A DNA stretch of 64,000 nucleotides from Protula sp. h YS-2021 (GCA_949752745.1 OX457028.1:27616645-27680644); one strand, 5' to 3'. Positions 13,835 to 21,499 are shown, counted from the first letter of the stretch. The notes: a model not told the origin generated them from the sequence alone. Translations and numbers: made by a program.

Positions 13835-14824
13835 ACCCACACTACCATAATCATTATGGACAGTTGACGATCAGAATGACTATGCTGATATCGCACCATG
13901 TGCCTTAACTGTCTAATCATACCTTTTGCCTGCCTTACAATGGGCTTCAATATCAAACTTTCAATCTCCATTTTTGCATATAAATTGTTAGTGAAAAACA
14001 AATTTGAGACGGACTAACTACATATGCTACACTATATCTCTGCCATATTTGGTCATCCTAGCCATTGGATGGGCCCAAACAATGATGTGGTGTTTCAATG
14101 CTGGGGTGTTCCATGCTACACCAGCCCTCGTTGTCGCAGAGGAGTTCGCGTGACAAGGTTATGGCGGAAAAAAAAAGTAATGATACCGAAACACTTTACC
14201 GAATCGTACGAATTCAATAAACTAAAGGAATGAAAACCCCCAAGTTTAATAGAAATTCCCTTCTGATGCTTAAGTTTAAAAACAAGTGAATAAATTGACA
14301 TACCCGTATTGTTCTTGTGGTGTATATACGCTCGTAGGCGTTGGAAGCTCCAGCGCATTTAACCAGAGTTCAAGACACTGGTCGCGGTACCTTTTCCAAT
14401 TTCCAAAAAACTGTCTCATAAACGCCGAATCTTCTGCTATTCCACTGGTGTAAATTGCCAACAGATCCAAGATAGACATCCACCCCCTCATAAAATACGA
14501 ATCCGATGATTCCAAACTCACAATTGTCTCAGCTCTCTTCTCAATTTCTTGGTCTGAGATTTGTAATGGGAGTTCTTTCGAAAAAAAATCTGTTAACCCT
14601 AACTCAGAAACAAGACTCCATTTTCTCTTAATTTCCCTCCCGTGTGAACACCAACACAGCTGGAGTTTCTCAATAAACTTAGTATTTATTTCGCCGTGAA
14701 AAACAGAAAGAATCTGTGCATTTTGAGCGACAATGTCGAGTAGAAGTTCAAAATCCGAACACAGGGTTTGAAAGAAATTTTTAGTTATTGTTTTAGATGC
14801 CGTATTTATTGCAGACGGTTCCAT
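7747..14824 (-). CDS. GBP-family large GTPase with long N-terminal extension (8 exons seen)
   Basis: Exons in order: 14824-14304, 11283-10842, 10158-9901, 9770-9632, 9465-9338, 9075-8909, 8339-8195, 7907-7747. All joins keep frame and use GT/AG. They give 653 codons plus 2 nt and the frame is still open. Residues 1-407 come from exons 1-3 and are not recognised: a helical 173-residue block, then a Ser/Thr/Pro-rich linker. From about 408 the protein is a GBP: P-loop GKYRTGKS at 454-461, [13 protein letters not shown] as switch I, DTEGL at 506-510, and LRD as G4 in exon 7. Exon 8 carries [17 protein letters not shown], typical of the end of the GBP G domain. GBPs hydrolyse GTP and coat pathogen membranes; that role is family knowledge. 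The helical middle and C-terminal domains are missing here, lost or beyond the window. The start is the ATG at 14824; exon 4 has its own in-frame ATG, so a short GBP-only product is possible. Confidence 0.8.
8195..8339 (-). CDS. GBP minus gene, exon 7 (G4 region)
   Basis: 145 nt. Reads [14 protein letters not shown], then [19 protein letters not shown]. The LRD is the GBP-type G4 motif. Donor GAG then GTGGGC. Confidence 0.85.
8909..9075 (-). CDS. GBP minus gene, exon 6 (G3 DTEGL)
   Basis: 167 nt, the same length as exon 3 of the plus gene. Reads [20 protein letters not shown] and ends DDVFIREL plus two bases, with the donor GTATCC also used by the plus gene. Confidence 0.9.
9338..9465 (-). 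CDS. GBP minus gene, exon 5 (P-loop and switch I)
   Basis: 128 nt, the same length as exon 2 of the plus gene. Carries [15 protein letters not shown], which completes the GxxxxGKS P-loop, and [19 protein letters not shown]. Confidence 0.9.
9632..9770 (-). CDS. GBP minus gene, exon 4 (start of G domain)
   Basis: 139 nt. Reads [15 protein letters not shown], then [19 protein letters not shown]. The acceptor CACAG and donor GCAG|GTGAGT are strong. Its MELPIQL lines up with the start region of the plus gene, so an independent start here is possible. Confidence 0.85.
9901..10158 (-). CDS. GBP minus gene, exon 3 (low-complexity linker)
   Basis: 258 nt, exactly 86 codons with no stop, between acceptor TTATCATAG and donor ACAAAG|GTAAAG. 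The product is rich in Ser, Thr, Pro, Ala and Lys with no domain. Clean junctions and phase 0 at both ends are the evidence that it is an exon. Confidence 0.65.
10842..11283 (-). CDS. GBP minus gene, exon 2 (disordered, Gln/Ser/Lys-rich)
   Basis: 442 nt. Begins [19 protein letters not shown] and runs through [15 protein letters not shown] to MPAFQK. One base completes the glycine codon split from exon 1; the AAG|GTTGGT donor is phase 0, as exon 3 needs. The alternative donor 4 nt downstream would hit a stop in exon 3. Confidence 0.65.
12370..13560. repeat. Degenerate tandem repeat array rich in TGACCT/AGGTCA words
   Basis: About eight diverged units of 110-150 bp in intron 1 of the minus GBP gene. 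Each carries an inverted pair of TGACC and GGTCA words around a CATGACCGAGGAGG centre, then CTCTTACATAACGTCTTTTAGGC, AAAGGGTCGAAAATAAGC and CTAACCGTTTTCGAGATAAT. A better-kept array of the same family is at about 29,990-30,930 and a reverse fragment at about 39,340-39,560. Confidence 0.8.
13575..13835. repeat. CA/TA microsatellites around a block of palindromic AGCGGATCT repeats
   Basis: (CA)n-(TA)n runs at about 13,588-13,610 and 13,783-13,833 flank 13,609-13,768. In that block AGCGGATCT and its reverse complement AGATCCGCT recur, for example at the short palindrome AGCGGATCTGTTAGATCCGC near 13,640. Confidence 0.75.
14304..14824 (-). CDS. GBP minus gene, exon 1 (unrecognised helical domain)
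   Basis: 521 nt from the ATG at 14824 to TACGG|GTATGT. The 173 residues look helical (for example [20 protein letters not shown] and [15 protein letters not shown]) with several Cys and Trp. I do not recognise the fold; a death-fold-like adaptor domain is only a guess. Nothing in the plus-strand paralogue corresponds to it. Confidence 0.7.
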
Positions 14825-15503
14825 TTTCAATCCCTTGTTGTTGCCGTCGTTTTTGTTTTGTTTTTGTTTTTCTTCCTGTTTTTGATGGGATTGATATTTT
14901 GTTAGCTAACAATTACAGACTCACTAAAAATATGCAAACGCTGTTCATATTATCACGCTTTACTTTCAGTTTTACTTTCTGTTCTGAAGAAATCTAGGAG
15001 ATATTCCGTAACCACAATGATGACACAAATAAGTATTTATTCTTTAACGGGGTTTCGCAATGCAAATAGCACAAAGAAGAAAAAAACCCAATTCCTTTTG
15101 GCTGCGCCAGTTTTTATGCTGGTTAATCGATACTTAGTTGTTACGTATGCCTGTCTAGCAGGTTCTTTTGAGACCAAGCGCATGCATGCATGTGAGCGAC
15201 AAATAATTAACTAATTTTTGGATATTAACAACTAATATCAAATTTTGAGAATATATTTGCTTATTTTTTCTGGAACACTGTTCACGAAGCAGGTTAGGAT
15301 TTTGTTGTATCTTTTAGTGTGTAAATAGGAAGCAAGTATGACTGAAAATGCACTGAATTTCTTATAGCGAAACCTTAATGCTTCACCTGACGGCTTACAG
15401 AAAACTGAATGTGGCGGTTCCAGATAATGCGGCAGAATAAAAATCATTATGTAGCTGTAATGTCACTCATTTCTTTATATGGCTGGGGATATATCCATAC
15501 ATT

Positions 15504-15509
15504 CATACA
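15504..15509. repeat. Target-site duplication, left copy (CATACA)
   Basis: Directly abuts the left end of the inverted-repeat element. The identical hexamer follows the right end at 24,126-24,131. Confidence 0.85.
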
Positions 15510-15523
15510 AGTAGTTGAGAAAC

Positions 15524-15598
15524 GAGAGTTCTGGACCAAAAATTGGCGCCAAAATGACGTCACAGGGTGGTCCAGAACTCTCATGAGAGTTCTGGACC
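15524..15598. promoter_or_regulatory. Terminal motif cluster: three GAGAGTTCTGGACC words and a CRE
   Basis: GAGAGTTCTGGACC lies at 15,524-15,537. A perfect 30-bp palindrome at 15,569-15,598 holds one inverted and one direct copy of the same word. TGACGTCA, a CREB/ATF-type site, lies between them near 15,555, and a second TGACGTCA follows near 15,632. The cluster is mirrored at the other end. This spacing suits recognition sites for the integrating enzyme or a terminal fold-back; that is inference. Confidence 0.6.
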
Positions 15599-15760
15599 AG
15601 ATGGTAATTGAAATAGCGCGCGCCTGTATGAATGACGTCATAATGAGGTCATCATGACATCATTAGTCACGTGACATGTCAATCATGTGTCACGTGTCAT
15701 ATGTCACATGACCTGTCAATCATGTATATGAGGAAAATTTTCCCGATCAATAACCTTCTG

Positions 15761-15846
15761 ACCTGAATGGCTCAGTTGGTAGAGCGCAGGGCCCTTAATG
15801 CTGAAGCATGATCTGAAGGTCGGTGGTTCGAGCCCGCCCTCCGGCA
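15761..15846 (+). tRNA. tRNA-like sequence 1, left arm (intron-like insert, degenerate)
   Basis: GCTC/GAGC D stem, a GGTGG/CCGCC T stem around TTCGAGC, acceptor strand CTCCGGC then A. An anticodon arm CAGGG/ATCTG encloses 19 nt, which fits a 7-nt loop plus a 12-nt intron. The 5' acceptor ACCTGAA pairs at only about four of seven positions, so it is probably decayed. The amino acid is not assigned. Confidence 0.45.
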
Positions 15847-15999
15847 CTACTTTCACTTTCTGTCAATCATATCATTTAGGTTGTCAAAGTGAGTCTTTAG
15901 TCACGTGACCTGTCAATCATATGTCACGTGACCTATAAATCATGTTTCATGTGGCTCTAATTGTATATGAGGACTATTTTCCCAATCATTAACCTTCTG

Positions 16000-16084
16000 G
16001 CCGGAATGGCTCAGTCGGTAGAGCATAGGACCCGTAAGCGGACCCATGATCTGAAGGTCAATGGATCGAACCCGCCCTCGGGCA
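16000..16084 (+). tRNA. tRNA-like sequence 2, left arm (intron-like insert, degenerate)
   Basis: 5' acceptor GCCGGAA, A box TGGCTCAGTCGG, B-box-like GGATCGAACCC, acceptor 3' CTCGGGC then A. It is closely related to tRNA-like 1; its 5' half pairs better with that copy's 3' half than with its own. The anticodon arm holds an 18-nt insert-bearing loop. A spurious reading frame starting MAQSVEHRT runs through it. Confidence 0.45.
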
Positions 16085-16091
16085 CCACTTT

Positions 16092-16262
16092 CATATCATG
16101 GGGACCCCCCCCCCCCCTGGTGAAGAATCATATACCATGGGACCCCCCCCCCCTGGTGAAGAGTCATATACCATGGGGACCCCCCCCCCGGTCAAGAATC
16201 ATATAGCATAGGGACCCCCCCCCCGGTGAAGAAGTATATCATATCATGGGACCCCCCCCCCC
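16092..16262. repeat. Poly-C minisatellite, left arm
   Basis: About five units of 35-40 bp: CATGGGACC, 9-12 C, TGGTGAAGAATCATATAC. The mirror copy is at about 23,365-23,540 with different C-tract lengths, as expected for slippage. Confidence 0.85.
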
Positions 16263-16587
16263 CCTAGGATGTGATTCAACACTCCTATAAGAGCACATTG
16301 TCTGTGCACATATACATCATTCAAGCTCTGACTGCCGTTGGATACACAGGGGAAAAAAGTGAAAACAGTTGCTCTTACCTATTGTGTTGTGCTGTGCTGT
16401 TCAAGAACAAGTGAAGGATTGACTGGAATACACATAGGAGACGAAGTGAAACATTGACTATTCTTTGGAAAAAGGAAGTGAAACATTAGCTATTCATTGG
16501 AAAAGAGAAGTGAAAGATTTGGTTATTCTTTGGAAAAGGGAAGTGCAAGATTGGAAGACAAATTAACCAATGACTTGTGGTAAGTCA

Positions 16588-16630
<43 letters not shown>

Positions 16631-16660
16631 AGTTGAAGTGAATTCAAAACTTTGTAAAAT

Positions 16661-16692
<32 letters not shown>

Positions 16693-16872
16693 GTAACATT
16701 ATGTTACATTATGTAACACAATGTGACACAATGTTACACTATGTTACATCATGTGACACTTTGTTACATCACGTGACTATGTAACATCAAATAGCTATAT
16801 GACTATTGAATTGCTATATGAACATAATTAGTCAAACGTATGTATGTCATTATCAGATCGTTCAACAGAGAA

Positions 16873-16945
16873 GTCGTAATGGCTCACTGGTTAGAGCGAA
16901 CGACTAGCAACCTAAGAGCCCCGGGTTCAATTCCCGGCTGGGACA
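16873..16945 (+). tRNA. tRNA-like sequence 3, left arm (AGC loop)
   Basis: 73 nt with a GCTC/GAGC D stem, a perfect CCGGG/CCCGG T stem around TTCAATT, and acceptor GTCGTAA against CTGGGAC then A (five of seven pair, one by wobble). The loop CTAGCAA has U33 and would read AGC (Ala). The anticodon stem AACGA/CCTAA does not pair, so function is doubtful. Confidence 0.5.
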
Positions 16946-17159
16946 AAAATAATTTTTTTTGGTTATTTTTAGTTTTTGCTCATTTTTATGACTCTGTGAC
17001 ATTATGTGACAACATGTGACTGTGACATCATGTGACTCTGTGACATTATGTGACTGTGTAACTTTTTTTATTTTTTTTATTATTATTATTATGATAATAT
17101 TTAATTAGTCATATTTCAATGGTTTCCCCATTACAGTAACCACACACATAGCATAAGTA

Positions 17160-17590
17160 CATGTGTACAGAGTGTGGGGGGAAAACCGACTGAGAAATTT
17201 TAGAGTGCACTCGTACAGAGTGTGGGGGGAAAACCGATCGATAATTTCAGAGTGCACTCGTACAGAGTGTGAGGGAAAACCGATCGATAATTTCAGAGTG
17301 CACTCGTACAGAGTGTGGGGGGAAAACCGATCGATAATTTCAGAGTGCACTCGTACAGAGTGTGAGGGAAAACCGATCGATAATTTCAGAGTGCACTCGT
17401 ACAGAGTGTGGGGGGAAAACCGATCGATAATTTCAGAGTGCACTCGTACAGAGTGTGAGGGAAAACCGATCGATAATTTCAGAGTGCGCTCGTACAGAGT
17501 GTGAGGGAAAACCGATCGATAATTTCAGAGTGCGCTCGTACAGAGTGTGAGGGAAAACCGATCGATAATTTCAGAGTGCGCTCGAGTGTG
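17160..17590. repeat. Roughly 47-bp minisatellite, left arm
   Basis: Nine units, each TACAGAGTGTG, then AGGG or GGGGGG, AAAACCGATCGATAATTTC and AGAGTGCACTCG. Units alternate between long-G and short-G forms and end in a GTGCGCTCG variant. AGTGCACT and CGATCG are self-complementary, so each unit can fold. Mirror at 22,045-22,475. Confidence 0.9.
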
Positions 17591-17679
17591 GGAACAATCA
17601 ATAAATTTGAGAAGGAATGGGATTTTCCACAACTCTATGTTTTATGTTATAGTAGTTGGAAAATGACACTTCTAAAGCA

Positions 17680-18140
17680 CATTTAACAAATGTAGGTTTT
17701 TATAACATATAATATATAAAATAAGTTTGAACATTTTAGCATGCTACTTATTTAAATGTTCTAAAGTTATAGTAGTGGAAAAATGGTGGTTCTAGACCAA
17801 CTTTAACAAATTTAGTTTTTAACACCATATGATATATAAAATAAGTTTGAACATTTTAGCATGCTACTTATTTGAATATTCTAAAGTCATAGTAGTGGAA
17901 AAATGATGGTTCTAGACCAACTTTAACAAATTTTGTTTTTTGACAAAATATGATGTATAAAATAAGTTTAAACATTATACAATGGTGTAGTAGAGTAAAA
18001 ATGAGGGTTCTAGACCAACTTTAACAAATTTTGTTTTTTGACAACATATGATGTATAAAATAAGTTTGAACATTTTACCATGGTGTAGTAAGGTAAAAAT
18101 CAGGGTTCTAAACCAACTTTAACAAATTTAGTTTTTTACA
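17680..18140. repeat. Tandem block of about 120-bp AT-rich units, left arm
   Basis: Four to five units sharing TTCTAGACCAACTTTAACAA, a TTTAGTTTTT stretch, ATGATATATAAAATAAGTTT and GAACATTTTA. Later units have an internal deletion. Mirror at about 21,500-21,960. Confidence 0.85.
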
Positions 18141-18344
18141 CGTTTCAGACGATTCTACCACTTGGTTGATCGGTTGATTGTTGGAAAATGAAAAGTAAAA
18201 ATGTGGATAGTTATGTAGGAAAACTGCGCCCATTCAAAAGACGTGTTCGAATGGCAAGCCCATTTTAAAGACGTGTTCGAATGGCAAGCCCATTCAAAAC
18301 ACGTGTTCGAATAATTTTTGAAAGATATTACGTCGTGGTATTGT

Positions 18345-18795
18345 TCAACAAATTGTTCAACATGTTCAACAGGTTCAACATGTTCAACATGTTCAACATG
18401 TTCAACATGTTCAACATGTTCAACATGTTCAACATGTTCAACTTGTTCAACATGTTCAACATGTTCAACATGTTCAACATGTTCAACATGTTCAACATGT
18501 TCAACTTGTTCAACATGTTCAACATGTTCAACATGTTCAACATGTTCAACATGTTCAACATGTTCAACTTGTTCAACATGTTCAACATGTTCAACATGTT
18601 CAACATGTTCAACATGTTCAACTTGTTCAACATGTTCAACATGTTCAACATGTTCAACTTGTTCAACATGTTCAACATGTTCAACATGTTCAACTTGTTC
18701 AACATGTTCAACATGTTCAACATGTTCAACATGTTCAACTTGTTCAACATGTTCAACATGTTCAACAAGTTGTTCAACATGTTCAACAAGTTGTA
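18345..18795. repeat. 9-bp satellite (ATGTTCAAC)n, left arm
   Basis: About 50 units, with a CTTGTTCAA variant every five to seven units, giving a higher-order pattern. AACATGTT is self-complementary. The right-arm array is only about 250 bp, the largest length difference between the arms. Methionine-phenylalanine-asparagine reading frames here are artefacts. Confidence 0.95.
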
Positions 18796-18802
18796 TATAA
18801 AG
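18794..18802 (+). promoter_or_regulatory. TATA-like box in left arm
   Basis: TATATAAAG, 53 nt before the ATG of the zinc-finger stub. The right-arm counterpart ahead of the intact gene is TACATAAAG, and 12 bp between box and gene differ between the arms. Confidence 0.5.
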
Positions 18803-18854
18803 CTATGTTGAAAGACTTTCTCATCATTTGAATAGTGTAGGTTGAACCGAAAGG

Positions 18855-18893
18855 ATGTATAAATGCAACATTTGTTCGAAATCTTACAATTAG
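18855..18893 (+). pseudogene. Dead stub of the zinc-finger gene in the left arm
   Basis: Twelve codons read MYKCNICSKSYN then TAG at 18,891. The intact right-hand gene reads MYTCNICSKSYNW. Similarity fades a few bases later, so the inner edge of the left arm lies within what was zinc-finger coding sequence. Confidence 0.8.
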
Positions 18894-18978
18894 CTGCAAA
18901 GTCGCATATGGTAAAGTTATTTCTAAACATTTTAGGACATAGTGTGTCCAACCTCGAGTGTGACAGCTCCCTATAGAG

Positions 18979-18987
18979 CATAAAAGG
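18979..18987 (+). promoter_or_regulatory. Candidate TATA element for the PC4-like gene
   Basis: CATAAAAGG, about 54 nt before the ATG at 19,041, in the unique centre of the element. Confidence 0.35.
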
Positions 18988-19040
18988 TACCTACCCTCAG
19001 ACATAACGCACATTCTGTATCAAGATACTGAAGAGTGAAC

Positions 19041-19583
19041 ATGTCTGCAGTGAGTGAACAACAACTACCATCTATGGCAATGCCTGCAGAAAATTCTATA
19101 GCAAAGCCTGAGACAATACCTACAGCAAAGTCTAAGGCAATGCCCATGGTAAAGTCTAAGGCGAAGTCACGTCAGCAGCGTCAAAAGCGACCACATCTTA
19201 GAAAGATAAAAAGAGATGAGTTACCAGCTATGACGCCGCCGTGTAAAATGCGAAAAAATACGACAGAGCCTAATATGAAGCGAGAACCGGAGCGTAAAGC
19301 TGATACCACCATGAAGAAGATGCGTGTAGACGATTCACCGGTTATGATACCCATTAATGGAGAAACATATATTAAATTGGTGAATTATCAACAGAAAGTG
19401 ATGGTTAACATTCGTAAATATATTACGAATCATGCATCTGGGAGGTTATATCCTACCAAGAAGGGAATTTTATTGTCATTGAAAGACTGGCACATGTTGA
19501 AGAAGCAAATGACGTCAGTGGATCTCATGCTTCAGAAAATGGATTTGTATAAATGCAGTGACTGTCAGAAGATGGTTGAGTAG
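19041..19583 (+). CDS. PC4/Sub1-like ssDNA-binding coactivator
   Basis: Intronless, 180 residues. Residues 20-95 are a basic, low-complexity tail with repeated K-S/P-K-A-M words. Residues about 106-168 fit the PC4 (p15/Sub1) C-terminal domain: YIKLVNYQQKVMVNIRKYI matches the family's beta strands, then LYPTKKGILLSLKDWHMLKK has the diagnostic P-x-KKGI-x-L-x4-W-x2-L. The family makes dimers that bind single-stranded DNA and act with RNA polymerase II or in DNA repair; nuclear location is expected. Human PC4 is 127 residues, so this one has a longer N-tail. A C-terminal CSDC pair is extra. The start is the ATG at 19,041; the frame extends 6 nt upstream but only to GTG. AATAAA lies 44 nt after the stop. 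It converges on the zinc-finger gene. An intact frame in a repeat-rich element suggests recent or current selection. Confidence 0.8.
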   Translation: MSAVSEQQLPSMAMPAENSIAKPETIPTAKSKAMPMVKSKAKSRQQRQKRPHLRKIKRDELPAMTPPCKMRKNTTEPNMKREPERKADTTMKKMRVDDSPVMIPINGETYIKLVNYQQKVMVNIRKYITNHASGRLYPTKKGILLSLKDWHMLKKQMTSVDLMLQKMDLYKCSDCQKMVE

Positions 19584-19626
19584 ACAGGGAGATGACTGTA
19601 TACAGTTTTAACAGCATGACGAGCTT

Positions 19627-19632
19627 AATAAA
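19627..19632 (+). terminator. Polyadenylation signal of the PC4-like gene
   Basis: AATAAA 44 nt past the stop codon. A second AATAAA occurs near 19,901. Confidence 0.6.
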
Positions 19633-19944
19633 TGCTTTGATTTCATCACAGTGCAGAAGATTGGACCGAAGGTTTTGAAGCTTGACAAGAACTTAGCTTT
19701 GACTCATATAAACATGTACATTTGATATGTAGTTCAAATTAAATTGTCTTCATATGTAGACTATGAAATTAACATTATCTATGTTCATGTGAAGTCAGTT
19801 GTTATAAAATTTTAAGTTAAGTTCTTCTGCACATGTATTAACATAATATGTATTTGAAATAGTTTTATTTTTATCATAATTGTACATAGTTGTAATGTTC
19901 AATAAAAACACATATGATGCTTTTCAACTTTTTATTTTTCTCAT

Positions 19945-20095
19945 ACAATACTTGGATATAATACATAATAAAACAATACTTGGATATAATACATAATAAA
20001 ACAATACTTGGATATAATACATAATAAAACAATACTTGAATATAATACATAATAATACAATTCTTGAATATAATACGTAATAATACAAAATTAAC
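19945..20095. repeat. 28-bp tandem repeat between the two cargo genes
   Basis: About five units of AATACTTGGATATAATACAT then AATAAAAC, drifting at the right end. It lies between the convergent 3' ends and contains AATAAA words. Confidence 0.85.
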
Positions 20096-20233
20096 TATAA
20101 TACCCAATATATGATATATGGTTTACGGGTCAATTAAAACCGTGTCAGGAACCTTACGACTTTATATGTTGCAAAGCAAGACATATATTACACAACGCTT
20201 AAGTTAATAAAATATTACAACATTTATAAAGTC

Positions 20234-20239
20234 TTTATT
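20234..20239 (-). terminator. Polyadenylation signal of the zinc-finger gene
   Basis: AATAAA on the minus strand, 22 nt past the stop codon. Confidence 0.55.
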
Positions 20240-20260
20240 ATAAAGTTTAGTCAAATAAGT

Positions 20261-20995
20261 CTATTTTTCTGCATCTGTTTCACTCTGTTCACTGTCCATG
20301 CCACTTTTGTTGTCACTGCTACCATCCTCCTCCTCCTCCATATCTAGTAGCTCTTCAAAGAATGCATTGTTTTTCCTTATAGCCGCCTTTAATGCCTTTG
20401 AATACTTATAATGTTTTTCATCAACAAAGTAATTAAAGTCCTCTAAAATCTTTTGATAATGTTTGCTTTGTTGTAGACGCTGGGTATAGTTGAACAGTCT
20501 CATAAACAGTTGTTTTAGTCCATGCTTATAAATGGGTCGAAGGTCATAACTTGCTATTTCGCGCGCATCTTCAAGTCCTTGTTCTTCATATTCTGAAACC
20601 TTTTCTTGAAATATGTTATCATAGTCATCGTAGACGTCTTGAACCATATCATGCCAAACAGAGTCTATTTCTGACTCACTTTCAGAGTCTGTTTCTGACT
20701 CACTTTCAGAACTCCTGTCATCAGCATCCTCACCACACTGCTCCATATGTTTGAGCAAAGCTTCTTCGCTGTTGTACAATGCACCACATTCTGTACAAGC
20801 ATGTGCATTCTTTTCAGCTATGTTGACGCTTTGACTTTCCATAGAAGACTCATCTAAAGTTTCCGTGAAAGGTAGTTTTACAGGGTTTTCCATATCCAAT
20901 TCTTCATCCACTTCTGAAGCGTGAGCAACCTTTAAGTGTCTTTTAAGACTTTGCGGCCAATTGTAAGATTTCGAACAAATGTTGCATGTATACAT
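20261..20995 (-). CDS. Acidic C2H2 zinc-finger protein of the giant-inverted-repeat element
   Basis: Intronless, 244 residues. Finger 1 is at residues 4-25: CNIC, 12 residues, H20, four residues, H25. Finger 2 (CTEC ... HMEQC, about residues 67-87) ends in Cys, a C2HC form. Next is a Ser/Glu/Asp run (SESESETDSESESEIDS), then a helical region with GLEDAREIASYDLRPIYKHG and FNYFVDEKHYKYSKALKAAI, then an acidic tail. It is likely a nuclear DNA-binding or chromatin factor; I do not recognise the helical part. The ATG lies at the inner edge of the right arm, so the promoter and first dozen codons belong to the inverted repeat; TACATAAAG lies 41 nt upstream. It converges on the PC4-like gene. Confidence 0.8.
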   Translation of the reverse strand: MYTCNICSKSYNWPQSLKRHLKVAHASEVDEELDMENPVKLPFTETLDESSMESQSVNIAEKNAHACTECGALYNSEEALLKHMEQCGEDADDRSSESESETDSESESEIDSVWHDMVQDVYDDYDNIFQEKVSEYEEQGLEDAREIASYDLRPIYKHGLKQLFMRLFNYTQRLQQSKHYQKILEDFNYFVDEKHYKYSKALKAAIRKNNAFFEELLDMEEEEDGSSDNKSGMDSEQSETDAEK

Positions 20996-21035
20996 CCTTT
21001 CGGTTCAACCTACACTATTCAAATGATGAGAAAGT

Positions 21036-21044
21036 CTTTATGTA
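21036..21044 (-). promoter_or_regulatory. TATA-like box of the zinc-finger gene
   Basis: TACATAAAG on the minus strand, 41 nt upstream of the ATG at 20,995. Confidence 0.4.
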
Positions 21045-21295
21045 CAACTTGTTCAACATGTTCAACAACATGTTGAACAACAACATGTTGAACATGTTGA
21101 ACATGTTGAACAAGTTGAACATGTTGAACATGTTGAACATGTTGAACATGTTGAACATGTTGAACATGTTGAACATGTTGAACAAGTTGAACATGTTGAA
21201 CATGTTGAACATGTTGAACATGTTGAACATGTTGAACATGTTGAACATGTTGAACATGTTGAACCTGTTGAACATGTTGAACAATTTGTTGAACA
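21045..21295. repeat. 9-bp satellite, right arm
   Basis: Reverse-complement form (GTTGAACAT)n, about 27 units, roughly half the left-arm array. Confidence 0.95.
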
Positions 21296-21499
21296 ATACC
21301 ACGACGTAATATCTTTCAAAAATTATTCGAACACGTGTTTTGAATGGGCTTGCCATTCGAACACGTCTTTAAAATGGGCTTGCCATTCGAACACGTCTTT
21401 TGAATGGGCGCAGTTTTCCTACATAACTATCCACATTTTTACTTTTCATTTTCCAACAATCAACCGATCAACCAAGTGGTAGAATCGTCTGAAACGTGT

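Larger units (their letters stand above)
15510..18893. repeat. Left arm of the giant inverted repeat
   Basis: From the outer end inwards: a GAGAGTTCTGGACC cluster, CACGTGAC-rich sequence, two tRNA-like sequences, a poly-C minisatellite, poly-T tracts, a third tRNA-like sequence, a 47-bp minisatellite, a roughly 120-bp repeat block, a 9-bp satellite, a TATA-like box, and a stub of the zinc-finger gene where the match to the right arm ends. Confidence 0.9.

Noticed and set aside
15961..16206. Frame beginning with MAQSVEHRT (and its mirror at 23,423-23,674)
   Set aside because: It is a translation of the tRNA-like sequence and the poly-C minisatellite, a common annotation artefact.
17105..17504. 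Repeat proteins in the 47-bp minisatellite (and mirror 22,133-22,532)
   Set aside because: Unit lengths and lack of stops explain the frames; both strands are open.
17160..18795. CRISPR-like array
   Set aside because: Units are contiguous tandem repeats with no unique spacers and no cas genes, in a eukaryotic context.
18281..18981. Long open frames of Met-Phe-Asn, Cys-Ser-Thr and Leu-Asn-Met repeats on both strands (also 20,986-21,356)
   Set aside because: A 9-bp satellite without stop codons is open in several frames; there is no gene-like composition or start context.
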